Positions 56,222-64,000 of a stretch of DNA of 64,000 nt are shown here, piece by piece. The position numbers were made by a program, and so were the translations under genes. Source of the stretch: Cytophagaceae bacterium (GTDB lineage: Bacteria > Bacteroidota > Bacteroidia > Cytophagales > Spirosomataceae); the NCBI GenBank assembly GCA_016722655.1, contig JADKIR010000004.1:806001-870000 (forward strand), given 5' to 3'. Every line of letters begins with the position of its first letter. The stretch's first letter is position 1. A model generated the notes under the pieces. It was not told the DNA's origin, did not search any database, and saw only the letters and a program-made list of their open reading frames with translations.

Positions 56222-58051
56222 CTATTGTATCTCCTGCATACTTACCAATTTCTTGTAATAACCGCCATCAAGGGCAATCAAGTCGGCGTGTGAACCTTGC
56301 TCGACTACTTGTCCGTTTTGAACAACATATATCACATCGGCGGCCTGAATAGTACTAAGACGATGGGCAATAACTAGGCTGGTTCGGTCTTTCATTAGTT
56401 GCGTAAGTGCCTCTTGCACAAGCCTTTCCGACTCGGTATCCAGGGCCGATGTGGCCTCATCCAAAATCAAAATTGGCGGATTTTTCAAAATAGCTCTGGC
56501 AATCGATATCCTCTGTCTTTGTCCGCCGCTGAGCTTGGAGCCACGGTCGCCCACCGAAGTATTAAACCCTTCAGGCATGGCTTCGATAAATTCCAAAGCA
56601 TTGGCGATTTTGGCCGCATTTTTCACTTCCTCCATCGTCGTTTTTCGGCCAAAAGCAATGTTGTTATACACTGTATCATTATACAAAATGGCCTCTTGAG
56701 TCACCACCCCAATATGCCCCCGGAGGTCAGCTTTCGAAATATCTTTCATAGAAACACCATCCAGACTTACCTTTCCATTGATAGGATCAAAAAATCGTAT
56801 AGCCAAATCGGCCAGAGTCGATTTTCCGCTTCCCGAGGCCCCAACCAAAGCCACCATTTTCCCTTTTTTGATTTCGATTTTTATGTTTTTCAAAACCTCT
56901 GTAGATTTATCATAACTAAAATCCACATTTTCAAAGGCTATTTTATCAGAAAAACTCACTTCTGATTTTGAAACCGCCACATTCTCTATATCAGATTTTT
57001 GCTCAAGTAAATCCAAAACTCTTTTCCCGGAAGCCAAACCACGCTGTGCCGTGCTTATAGCCTGAGAAATCTCTTTTGCGGGCCTCACCACCTGTGAAAA
57101 AAGTGCGATATATGCAATAAAAGTAGAAGCTGAAAGAGCACTTTCATGGCTCAAAATCAAACTTCCCCCAAAATACAGCAAAGAAGCCACCATGCTGATC
57201 CCGATGAATTCTGAAAACGGATTGGCCATTTCGCGTTTGGTGGCATAGCGATACATTGACCTACGGTAGGCGTCATTTTCTTCAAAAAACTTACCTGAAA
57301 TATATTTTTCAGCCAAAAAAGCCTTTACCACTCGCATACTCCCAAAAGCCTCGTCCATGATACTCATCAGATTGCTGAGCCGCTGCTGACTGTCACCTGC
57401 ATTGTGTCGCATTCTTTTCAGAATTATACCCAAAAACGCCCCGGTTACCGGAATAACAATCAAAGAAAATAGGGTAAGTTTCCAGGAAATAACAAATAAA
57501 GCCACAAGATAAGCCACAAGTAAAATGAGTTCTTTAATGGCTGCTGAAAATGAATTGGCGATAGAATTTTCGACTTCCTGCACATCGGTCGTAATTCTGG
57601 AAATGAGCTCCCCTTTTTTTTCATTGGTAAAAAAACCCAGATGTAGCCTTAAAGTATGCTCGAAAACTGTTTGTCGGAGATTGGCCACCATACCGGTTTT
57701 AAATTTTTCCAAAACCCTCATACTCAGGTATCTGGCTGAATTCCCGATCAGACTTACCACCAAAATAGTAAGTACCACAAGTTTGAGTCCACCCATTTTG
57801 CCCTCTTCAAGTACAGTCTGGGCGAAAAAACGCTCAAATTGGTCCACCAACTGAAAATCCTGAGCGGGTTTCTGAGCCATTTCCTGTAAAACTTCCCTCG
57901 AAACCTGCCCAAAAAGTACATCCAACAAGGGCTTGAGCAGAACGAGATTTAATACTCCGAAAACACCCGCGATAAGCGAAGCAATGATAAATGGAAGTAA
58001 AAATCCGCGAATGTTCCCGGCAAATTTTAGTATTTTAAAATATATATTCAT
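56222..58051 (-). CDS. ABC transporter, MsbA-type ATPase-permease
   Basis: About 609 residues from ATG 58051; a longer form starting at 58126 would overlap the divergent gene and its promoter, so it is rejected. Half-transporter: six membrane helices (about 15-320, including 'FLLPFIIASLIAGVFG'), then an ATPase domain with Walker A 'VALVGASGSGKSTLADL', signature 'SKLSGGQRQRISIARAI', Walker B 'PPILILDEATSALD' and H-loop 'SLVIAHRLSTI'. MsbA-like exporters flip lipid A or other lipids across the inner membrane; the cargo here is not proven. Monocistronic. Confidence 0.9.
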   Translation of the reverse strand: MNIYFKILKFAGNIRGFLLPFIIASLIAGVFGVLNLVLLKPLLDVLFGQVSREVLQEMAQKPAQDFQLVDQFERFFAQTVLEEGKMGGLKLVVLTILVVSLIGNSARYLSMRVLEKFKTGMVANLRQTVFEHTLRLHLGFFTNEKKGELISRITTDVQEVENSIANSFSAAIKELILLVAYLVALFVISWKLTLFSLIVIPVTGAFLGIILKRMRHNAGDSQQRLSNLMSIMDEAFGSMRVVKAFLAEKYISGKFFEENDAYRRSMYRYATKREMANPFSEFIGISMVASLLYFGGSLILSHESALSASTFIAYIALFSQVVRPAKEISQAISTAQRGLASGKRVLDLLEQKSDIENVAVSKSEVSFSDKIAFENVDFSYDKSTEVLKNIKIEIKKGKMVALVGASGSGKSTLADLAIRFFDPINGKVSLDGVSMKDISKADLRGHIGVVTQEAILYNDTVYNNIAFGRKTTMEEVKNAAKIANALEFIEAMPEGFNTSVGDRGSKLSGGQRQRISIARAILKNPPILILDEATSALDTESERLVQEALTQLMKDRTSLVIAHRLSTIQAADVIYVVQNGQVVEQGSHADLIALDGGYYKKLVSMQEIQ

Positions 58052-58085
58052 TTTGACAAAATTAGCGAATTTTGGATTAGGTTTG
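58052..58085 (+). promoter_or_regulatory. Promoter of the lipoprotein gene, next to the start codon of the ABC transporter
   Basis: TTTG (58052-58055), a 22-base spacer and TAGGTTTG (58078-58085) match the Bacteroidota pattern, 31 bases before the lipoprotein ATG at 58117. Its -33 element directly abuts the ABC-transporter start codon on the other strand. Confidence 0.6.
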
Positions 58086-58116
58086 CCGATAATTTCGATT
58101 GGAGAAAATACCTTAA

Positions 58117-59103
58117 ATGAAATCAAAACGTTTTTTTCTCATTTTTCTTCTTTTTATCCTTTTTTCTTGTCAGGAAAATAAAAAAGTCAAATTGTCTGAG
58201 GGTGGTTTTTATTTCTGGAAGACTACTTTCCAGCTTGATAGTTCAGAAAAAAAAGCTCTTGAAAATACCCCAAATTCACAACTTTATATCAGAGAATTTG
58301 ATGTAGATTTCAGAAATGGTAAACCTGAACCTGTTAAGATTATCACCTGGAAAGACCAACGCCCCAAAGATTATGTTCCGGTAATTTTTATCACCAATAG
58401 AACCTTTCAATTTGCTGATTTTAAACAAATTGATAGACTTACAATTAATATTTTTGATTATTTTAATAAAAGAAAACTTCCCGAAGAAATTCAGCTGGAT
58501 TGCGATTGGACAGAAGGTACAAGAGCAAAATATTTTTATTTTTTGCAAAAAATCAAAGAAAAAACGGGTCGGAAAATTTCGGCAACCATACGACTACATC
58601 AAATTAAGTTTTTTGAAAAGACCGGCATACCCCCGGCAGATGAGGGAAGTCTGATGGTTTACAATACCGGCGACTGGCGAAAGTACTCTGAAATCAATTC
58701 CGTATTTGATGCCCACACAGTTTCGGCCTATTTGGACCGACTAAATAAATACCCTTTGGCATTAAAAATCGCTCTGCCGATATTTTCTCAAACCATAGTT
58801 TACAGAAGCGGAATTTTTCATGCATTTTTACCGAAAATCTCTTTAAATATTCTTAAGAATGCTTCGTTTTTGTCAGAAACAAAAAATGACTTAATTTTCG
58901 AATGCAAATCATCAGGGCAAATCGGTGGAGTACATCTCAGAAAAGGAGATGTTCTGAAATTTGAACAACCTGAGTTTGACGAAGTTTTAAAAATTAAAAA
59001 ACTAATATTAAGCAAATTAAACCAAAAAAGTACTGCAATTATCCTTTTTCATCTTGATAAAACCTGCCTGAAAAATTATGAAACTAAAACCCTGTTTGAG
59101 TAG
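58117..59103 (+). CDS. Lipoprotein of unknown function (TIM-barrel-like)
   Basis: 328 residues. Lipoprotein signal ending 'FILFSC' with Cys18. The body alternates strands and helices: 'QLYIREFDVDFRNGKPEPVK', 'VPVIFITNRTFQFADFKQID', 'EEIQLDCDWTEGTRAKYFYF', 'KISATIRLHQIKFFEKTGIP', 'DEGSLMVYNTGDWRKY', 'DAHTVSAYLDRLNKYPLALK'. The pattern, with repeated acidic and aromatic strand ends, suggests a glycosidase-like (beta/alpha) barrel. I recall similar uncharacterised proteins in other Bacteroidota, always near a second large lipoprotein like the one at 59078. It overlaps that gene by 26 bases. Confidence 0.78.
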   Translation: MKSKRFFLIFLLFILFSCQENKKVKLSEGGFYFWKTTFQLDSSEKKALENTPNSQLYIREFDVDFRNGKPEPVKIITWKDQRPKDYVPVIFITNRTFQFADFKQIDRLTINIFDYFNKRKLPEEIQLDCDWTEGTRAKYFYFLQKIKEKTGRKISATIRLHQIKFFEKTGIPPADEGSLMVYNTGDWRKYSEINSVFDAHTVSAYLDRLNKYPLALKIALPIFSQTIVYRSGIFHAFLPKISLNILKNASFLSETKNDLIFECKSSGQIGGVHLRKGDVLKFEQPEFDEVLKIKKLILSKLNQKSTAIILFHLDKTCLKNYETKTLFE

Positions 59104-61414
59104 AATTAAAAAAGCCCATGTCATTTTAGGAACATTGGTGATATTGGCTTGTGGTCCTTCACCTTACGATTATGCTGAGTATTTTTCCCTGTTTTATCCT
59201 GAAAATGCCAATACACCTGCTGAGACCAAACCTTATTATTATTCCAGCATGTTTCTCAACGAGGAGCCGTACTTTTATTCTGAGCAACCTCAACCTAAAA
59301 AAGAAACTACCGAAGAGACTGCAAATACCGATGCCTGGTATAATTATTTAGGAAAAAAAATTGACCGTAAGACAGTATTTGATGCACTTTATGGCAACAC
59401 CCGCACTTCTGCTTTGGCCCAAAGCATCAAAGGATTCAAGCCGGAAGCCTCTGATTACCTGATATTTGCAGAAAAAACCGATAAACTTATTCCTGTTAAA
59501 GAAAATTATTGGGATGAAGACCCTGTAGTTGATACTGTCGCCATCAAAACTGAGGCCGATGCGGCTTTTAGAAGTTTCAAGTCGGCAAAAGACGATTTCC
59601 TGAAAGAAAGATATTTGTTTCAGCATGTTAAACTTTTGCACCGCTCAGGATACCATAAAATGGCCATCGAAGCATACAACAAATACAGTCTGACCCTCAA
59701 AACCAAAACTTTTATTAGCGACTGGGCTCTCAGCAGAGTGGCGGGTAGCTATAAAAGAACCGGCGACACCGCAAGGGCTGTACTGCTTTTCGCTCAGGTA
59801 TTTGCCAACGCTCCTTCAAAAAGATATCAGGCAGATTTGAGCGTAAGAGGTATTAATGCATCACATTTTGAAAATGCCCTAAAACTAGCGAAAACCGACA
59901 AAGAAAAAGCAAATGTACTCGCACTGAGAGGCGTTCAACCTTATCAGGACGGGCTCGAGACCATCAAAGAACTTTATAAAATCGACCCGAAAAACGAGCT
60001 GTTGGAGTTGATTTTTACCCGGGAAATCAATAAAAATGAAATGGTATTTTTTGCTGATAAAAATGCCAGTTTATATTCCAACACAATAAATTTTTATGAT
60101 GAAAACTACAATATTGACCCAAAAAAAGTAAAAGAGGCTGAAGAAGAAGGCAAAACTTATCTCGAAAAAATGCTGGAATTCTCAGAAGATGTGTCGTCAG
60201 AAGGAAAAGTTACTAATCCCGATTTCTGGAAAATATCTTCGGCATATTTTTATTATCTGAAAAACGACTCTGAAAAATCTCAAAAACTTCTCGAGGAATT
60301 GGCCAATACAAAAAATCCGGTTACCAAAAAGCAAGCTGAGTTTTTGAAATTTGAACTGAGTGACCTGCCAAGTACACCCGAAAACGAAACGAAATTACTG
60401 GCCAGCCTGGAGGGTTTTACTAAAACCGAAACCTTCAGAGACAACAATATGCTAGTAAAAATGAGTAATAAACTGGCCAATTATTACAATCAAACTACCG
60501 AAACAAATTCAGGAGGCTGGTTTAGTTCTTGTTCTAAACCAAAAAAATCCGTTGGTGATAACCTGAAGGCATTTTTAGCGGCTAATGTAGCTACTTCTGG
60601 GCAATATTATGATTTGGGAATCAATCCGGAAAACTTGATTGACACTTGTTCAGCACCATTTTTAGAGAAAGTCGTGGCTTTTCTAAACAAAAAAGACCTC
60701 AGTGCCAACGATAAAAAACTTTTGACTTTGTCAGGCATTAAAGCTGATTTTGTAAATCTAGCTCTCGTGCGAGCATATGTGAAGAAGGAGGACTTTATAA
60801 ATGCTGCCAAAACCAGCCGGAATATCTCTGAAAAATATAAAGAAGAACAATCCCTGGCGGAGTATTTTGACACCAAAGCCAAAGATCTGTTTTTGGAGCA
60901 AAATAACAAACTTACCCGATTGGACGAATATCTCGACTATCTGGCCCATTTGAAAGCCCGAGCCAATGCTTCAACAGCAACAGCTGCCGATTTGTATGAA
61001 TATGGCAATCATTTGTATAATCTCAGTTATTTTGGACAGGCCTGGATCCTGAGCCACCGCGATAAAAGCATGATGGAACTGGAGTACAGCAAGGAACTTT
61101 CGGGCGATTATTACACTACCGAAAATGCACTTAAATATTACGAAAAAGCCCTCCAGAAAAACCCTGACACTGAATTGGGAGCCAAAATATGTTATGCCGG
61201 AGCACTGTGTGAGCGGAACAACTATTGGGTGAAATTCTACAAAAATCGACCTACCGATTATAATCAGGAAGAGGCATATCTTGCTAAAATGTCAGCGGAA
61301 GAATTGCCCAAATTCCGTAAGTTTTTCGGTATCCTGAAAAGCAAATATCAAAATGCTAAATACGAGGATATGATACTGAAGGAGTGTATCACTTATGCCA
61401 ATTATATGAAGTAA
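59078..61414 (+). CDS. Large lipoprotein with TPR-like repeats
   Basis: 778 residues. Signal and lipobox 'LGTLVILACGPSPY' (Cys25), then an unusual N-terminal segment rich in Tyr and Pro ('YDYAEYFSLFYPENAN', 'KPYYYSSMFLNEEPYFY') followed by long helical TPR-like repeats ('LLHRSGYHKMAIEAYNKYSL', 'FISDWALSRVAGSYKRTGDT', 'LKYYEKALQKNPDTELGAKI'). No enzyme motif. Overlaps the upstream lipoprotein gene by 26 bases, so the two are coexpressed and probably work together on the cell envelope. Function unknown. Confidence 0.8.
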   Translation: MKLKPCLSRIKKAHVILGTLVILACGPSPYDYAEYFSLFYPENANTPAETKPYYYSSMFLNEEPYFYSEQPQPKKETTEETANTDAWYNYLGKKIDRKTVFDALYGNTRTSALAQSIKGFKPEASDYLIFAEKTDKLIPVKENYWDEDPVVDTVAIKTEADAAFRSFKSAKDDFLKERYLFQHVKLLHRSGYHKMAIEAYNKYSLTLKTKTFISDWALSRVAGSYKRTGDTARAVLLFAQVFANAPSKRYQADLSVRGINASHFENALKLAKTDKEKANVLALRGVQPYQDGLETIKELYKIDPKNELLELIFTREINKNEMVFFADKNASLYSNTINFYDENYNIDPKKVKEAEEEGKTYLEKMLEFSEDVSSEGKVTNPDFWKISSAYFYYLKNDSEKSQKLLEELANTKNPVTKKQAEFLKFELSDLPSTPENETKLLASLEGFTKTETFRDNNMLVKMSNKLANYYNQTTETNSGGWFSSCSKPKKSVGDNLKAFLAANVATSGQYYDLGINPENLIDTCSAPFLEKVVAFLNKKDLSANDKKLLTLSGIKADFVNLALVRAYVKKEDFINAAKTSRNISEKYKEEQSLAEYFDTKAKDLFLEQNNKLTRLDEYLDYLAHLKARANASTATAADLYEYGNHLYNLSYFGQAWILSHRDKSMMELEYSKELSGDYYTTENALKYYEKALQKNPDTELGAKICYAGALCERNNYWVKFYKNRPTDYNQEEAYLAKMSAEELPKFRKFFGILKSKYQNAKYEDMILKECITYANYMK

Positions 61415-61419
61415 AAAAA

Positions 61420-61480
61420 TGTCACACTGAGCTAGTCGAAGTGTTAAACTTGAAGGGCCTAAGACAGGCTCAGGCTGACA
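61420..61480. repeat. Short element with inverted ends (TGTCACACTGAGC ... GCTCAGGCTGACA)
   Basis: Thirteen-base ends with two mismatches flank 35 bases. The left end reads on as GCTAGTCGAAGTG. I recall this type as a widespread Bacteroidota intergenic repeat. It fills the gap between the lipoprotein and transporter genes. Confidence 0.75.
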
Positions 61481-61493
61481 AAAAATCCCAATT

Positions 61494-62390
61494 ATGATCT
61501 ATCTGATATTAAGTATTTTATTCTCGGTTCTGTTACTGGTAAATTTCAGAATATTTCCGAAATACGGCATCAACACCGCCCAGGCAATTGCCCTAAATTA
61601 TCCGGTATGTTTTATTTCAGGATATATACTAATGCCCGCCGGACAGAAATTCAGTATGCCTTTGGCTGAAAACTGGGTATGGTTTTCGCTTCTTTTGGGA
61701 TTTGGATTTATCATAACTTTCATTCTGAGTGGTGCATCTACCCAAAAAATCGGGATGACGATCACTTCCTTGGCCAATAATATTTCTTTGGTAATCCCGG
61801 TATTATTCAGTCTTTTGGTATTCAATACCGGCGAAATTCAATTTAGTGGGCTTAACTATTTCGGGTTGATTCTGGCCATATTGGCCATCGGTATTGCCAC
61901 ATTTAAAAGTGGTGATACCGGTCAACAACAAGCAAACTGGCTCACCACCGGCGGGCTGGCCTTAGCGGTATTTTTGATGTATGGAATCACCAACACTGCC
62001 ATCAACTATCTCAATATCAAATATATCGCTGATCCTTCCCGTACTATTCCGGTTACTTTAGTGATGATTTTTGGTGCTATAATGGGAGGTCTTTTTCTTT
62101 TGCTCTACAATTATTTTGCAAAAAAAGAAAAACTTGAGCTTAAAAACCTGATTGCAGCAATTTCACTCGGAATTCCCAATTTCCTTTCTTTCTATTTTCT
62201 GATTTTGACATTAGGACATTTCGGAAATAGCGGGGCCTTTGTTTATCCCGTTTATAATATTGGAGTGATAGCAGTTTCTGCCTTGTTTTCAATTATTTTT
62301 TTCAAAGAAAAAATTTCCAAACTAAATACCATTGGCATTGCTTTAGCGATTTTAGCTATTGCCTTGATTTCATGGGAGAAATTGTTTTAA
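61494..62390 (+). CDS. EamA/DMT-family transporter
   Basis: 298 residues with ten hydrophobic helices in two similar halves, as in EamA-type drug/metabolite transporters. The N-terminal half has 'LILSILFSVLLLVNFRIF' and 'LLLGFGFIITFILSGASTQK'; the second half begins about residue 150 and has 'GGLFLLLYNYFAK' and 'GVIAVSALFSIIFFKEKISK'. The substrate is unknown. A repeat element lies just upstream. Confidence 0.8.
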   Translation: MIYLILSILFSVLLLVNFRIFPKYGINTAQAIALNYPVCFISGYILMPAGQKFSMPLAENWVWFSLLLGFGFIITFILSGASTQKIGMTITSLANNISLVIPVLFSLLVFNTGEIQFSGLNYFGLILAILAIGIATFKSGDTGQQQANWLTTGGLALAVFLMYGITNTAINYLNIKYIADPSRTIPVTLVMIFGAIMGGLFLLLYNYFAKKEKLELKNLIAAISLGIPNFLSFYFLILTLGHFGNSGAFVYPVYNIGVIAVSALFSIIFFKEKISKLNTIGIALAILAIALISWEKLF

Positions 62391-62401
62391 AAAATCCAAA
62401 T

Positions 62402-62773
62402 TCAGTAAGAAACCAGATTGTTTTGGCTAAAAATTATAAGGTTATTTCCTTCGGAAAACAAAGAGATAATTGATTGTATATTAAGCTCTAATAAATCAAC
62501 TAATTCGTTGTTCTTAATATTTCCAAATTGGAGTTGGAGTATTTTTGGTGGAAATCCTTTTGTGAAAAAGCAATCTACAAAGTCTTTATCTTTGGTTACA
62601 ATTATAAGATTGTTTTCAATAGCGTAAGAAATTATTTCGGAATCTGACATAAACTCTCCACCTTCCTTTACCCTAGAAGTATGGATGGCAACAAATCCCT
62701 TTCTTTTAAAAAATGCAGCTAAAACAGGAGGGAGTTGTGTATCAATCAAAAAATTCAAAGAATCAAGCTGCAT
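62402..62773 (-). CDS. DUF5615 PIN-like toxin
   Basis: 123 residues. Shows the compact DUF5615 PIN-like pattern: 'NFLIDTQLPPVLAAFFKRKG' with the first Asp, 'SDSEIISYAIENN' with an acidic turn, and 'LIIVTKDKDFVDCF' with the later acidic pair. Such proteins are the toxin partner of DUF433 antitoxins and probably cleave RNA. It overlaps the antitoxin gene by 11 bases. Confidence 0.85.
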   Translation of the reverse strand: MQLDSLNFLIDTQLPPVLAAFFKRKGFVAIHTSRVKEGGEFMSDSEIISYAIENNLIIVTKDKDFVDCFFTKGFPPKILQLQFGNIKNNELVDLLELNIQSIISLFSEGNNLIIFSQNNLVSY

Positions 62774-63002
62774 TGGACGAAGGCGTCAATGTTTTTGCAT
62801 TGGCAATTTTTGCAGCATATTGAAGACTTGCTTTGATATCTCCTTCCTCAATAAATGGATAATCTTCTAAAATCTCAGCAGAAGACATTCCGGATGCAAG
62901 CAATTCCAGCATTTGACTTACAGTAAACCTCATTTTTCTTATGGTAGGTTTACCACCGCAAACCTCTTTGTCCAATGTAATTCTTTCCAGATAATTTTCC
63001 AT
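62763..63002 (-). CDS. DUF433 family antitoxin
   Basis: 79 residues from the ATG at 63002, which gives the family's usual start 'MENYLERITLDKEVCGGKPT'; a longer frame upstream to 63059 is unlikely. The helix-turn-helix region is 'FTVSQMLELLASGMSSAEIL', followed by 'DYPFIEEGDIKASLQYAAKI'. DUF433 proteins neutralise PIN-like toxins and repress their own operon. The pair lies upstream of the convergent transporter end. Confidence 0.87.
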   Translation of the reverse strand: MENYLERITLDKEVCGGKPTIRKMRFTVSQMLELLASGMSSAEILEDYPFIEEGDIKASLQYAAKIANAKTLTPSSNAA

Positions 63003-63177
63003 AATTAATTGTTTTTCAATGCAAAAATAAACGAAAAAAAAACATCTATAATGTTTCACTAATCAATTGTCAATCTTTATTTCTGCTATTTTTTTTAAAA
63101 CTGAAAAAAAACAATACTAAAAATATACCTAACCTACTGATATTCAAAAACAATTTTATAATTTCAGACAAAATGCC

Positions 63178-63185
63178 TATATTTG
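63178..63185 (+). promoter_or_regulatory. -7 element TATATTTG upstream of der
   Basis: Matches TAnnTTTG; followed by GCACCCC, as after rRNA promoter P1. It lies 63 bases before the der ATG. Confidence 0.55.
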
Positions 63186-63248
63186 CACCCCTTTTCAGAA
63201 ATAGAAAAAGCTGATATAGAATAATTTAAAGAAAAAACTGCATCAAAA

Positions 63249-64000
63249 ATGTCAAATATAGTAGCCATAGTAGGAAGACCCAACGTAGGCAAATCAACCC
63301 TCTTTAACCGATTAATAGAGGAAAGAGTGGCTATAACCGATAACCAATCAGGCGTAACCCGCGACCGCCATTATGGAAATGCCTTTTGGTTAAAAAAGAA
63401 TTTTACTGTAATAGACACAGGTGGATATGTGGTCGGGTCTGACGACACTTTCGAAGAAGCCATACGTCGTCAGGTAGAACTCGCCCTTGAAGAATCTACC
63501 ATCATATTGTTTGTAGTGGATACAAAAGCCGGTCTTACCGAACTCGATGAAGAGTTTGCCAACGTACTCAGAAGGTCCAAAAAACCAGTTTTCATTGTAG
63601 CCAATAAAGCCGAAACTTTCGAAAGAGCCCAATTGGTAGCTTCTGAATTTTACAGTATGGGACTCGACTCTGAGATTTATCCTATTTCGGCAGCTGATGG
63701 CTCCGGCACTGGGGACCTGCTCGACGCCATGTCAAAATATCTGGAAGATGACAGGCCCGAAAATCCTAATGAAGGCGTACCGAGAATCTCGATTTTGGGA
63801 AGACCAAATGTCGGAAAGTCATCCTATCTTAATGCCCTGCTTGGCAAAGAACGCTCCATTGTGACTGACATAGCCGGTACCACCCGTGATTCCATTGACA
63901 CCCGCTATACACTCTACGGAAAAGATTTTGTGATAACCGACACCGCCGGCATAAGAAAAAAAGCCAAAGTAAATGAAGACATCGAGTTTTATTCGGTCTT
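63249..64000 (+). CDS. der: Ribosome-associated GTPase Der (EngA), 5' part
   Basis: The first 250 codons of der; the gene continues beyond the window. Two GTPase domains in tandem mark Der: G1 'GRPNVGKSTLFNRL' and G3 'DTGG' in the first, G1 'GRPNVGKSSYLNALLG' and G3 'DTAGIRKKAKV' in the second. It acts in assembly of the 50S subunit. In the first domain the G4 motif reads NKAE in place of NKxD, so the guanine-binding Asp is Glu. Otherwise ordinary. Confidence 0.96.
   Translation, partial: MSNIVAIVGRPNVGKSTLFNRLIEERVAITDNQSGVTRDRHYGNAFWLKKNFTVIDTGGYVVGSDDTFEEAIRRQVELALEESTIILFVVDTKAGLTELDEEFANVLRRSKKPVFIVANKAETFERAQLVASEFYSMGLDSEIYPISAADGSGTGDLLDAMSKYLEDDRPENPNEGVPRISILGRPNVGKSSYLNALLGKERSIVTDIAGTTRDSIDTRYTLYGKDFVITDTAGIRKKAKVNEDIEFYSV

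Overview
The window looks like a chromosomal stretch of a gliding-type Bacteroidota, most likely order Cytophagales (a Spirosomataceae/Leadbetterellaceae-like genome). This rests on the gene families (PorP/SprF, two gliding-associated C-terminal-domain proteins, SusC-like TonB receptor, DUF2480, BatA-like VWA protein, GT3 glycogen synthase), on -7 elements of the Bacteroidota form TAnnTTTG in front of many genes, on AT-rich DNA, and on the reading of the 16S gene. Genus is not claimed. No plasmid, phage or intact insertion sequence was recognised.

Layout. 1-4.1 kb: end of a tandem TonB-C protein, then a tightly packed M20 peptidase / murQ / VWA protein group. 4.2-10.3 kb: a carbohydrate-use neighbourhood (ThuA-oxidoreductase fusion, two SDRs, GH30 hydrolase, FAH-family hydrolase). 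10.5-11.1 kb: tRNA-His followed by four degenerate tandem copies of its own 3' half plus terminator, the most unusual structure here. 11.2-17.1 kb: an rRNA operon on the minus strand (16S, tRNA-Ala, 23S, 5S) with two Bacteroidota-type promoters, bracketed by two inverted copies of a structured intergenic repeat. 17.3-20.2 kb: TonB-dependent receptor and a small secreted partner. 20.3-26.4 kb: murI, a vapBC module, pnuC, DUF2480, a membrane protein and a MazG-like enzyme, a third copy of the structured repeat, a DinB-fold protein and an S1/P1-like zinc enzyme. 26.6-32.6 kb: DsbD, PorP/SprF and a large type IX secretion cargo. 32.8-43.0 kb: housekeeping genes (ruvB, glycogen synthase, plsY, recO, a COX3-like protein, rimO), a second gliding-type protein and a serine hydrolase.

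43.1-64 kb: an outer-membrane-protein gene broken by one in-frame amber codon, an ECF sigma factor with a small overlapping gene, a Wzi/RemB-like barrel, ispH, pyrC, a TPR protein, a collagen-like lipoprotein, an operon of NTP pyrophosphatase/pepT/yggS, an MsbA-type ABC exporter, two adjacent uncharacterised lipoproteins, a DMT-family transporter, a DUF433-DUF5615 toxin-antitoxin pair and the start of der.

How parts fit: PorP/SprF, the two gliding-type cargo proteins and the Wzi/RemB-like barrel belong to surface secretion and motility; murQ, murI and plsY to envelope building and wall recycling; GH30, FAH, SDR and ThuA-type proteins to sugar use. Functions come from recognisable motifs only; no database search was possible.
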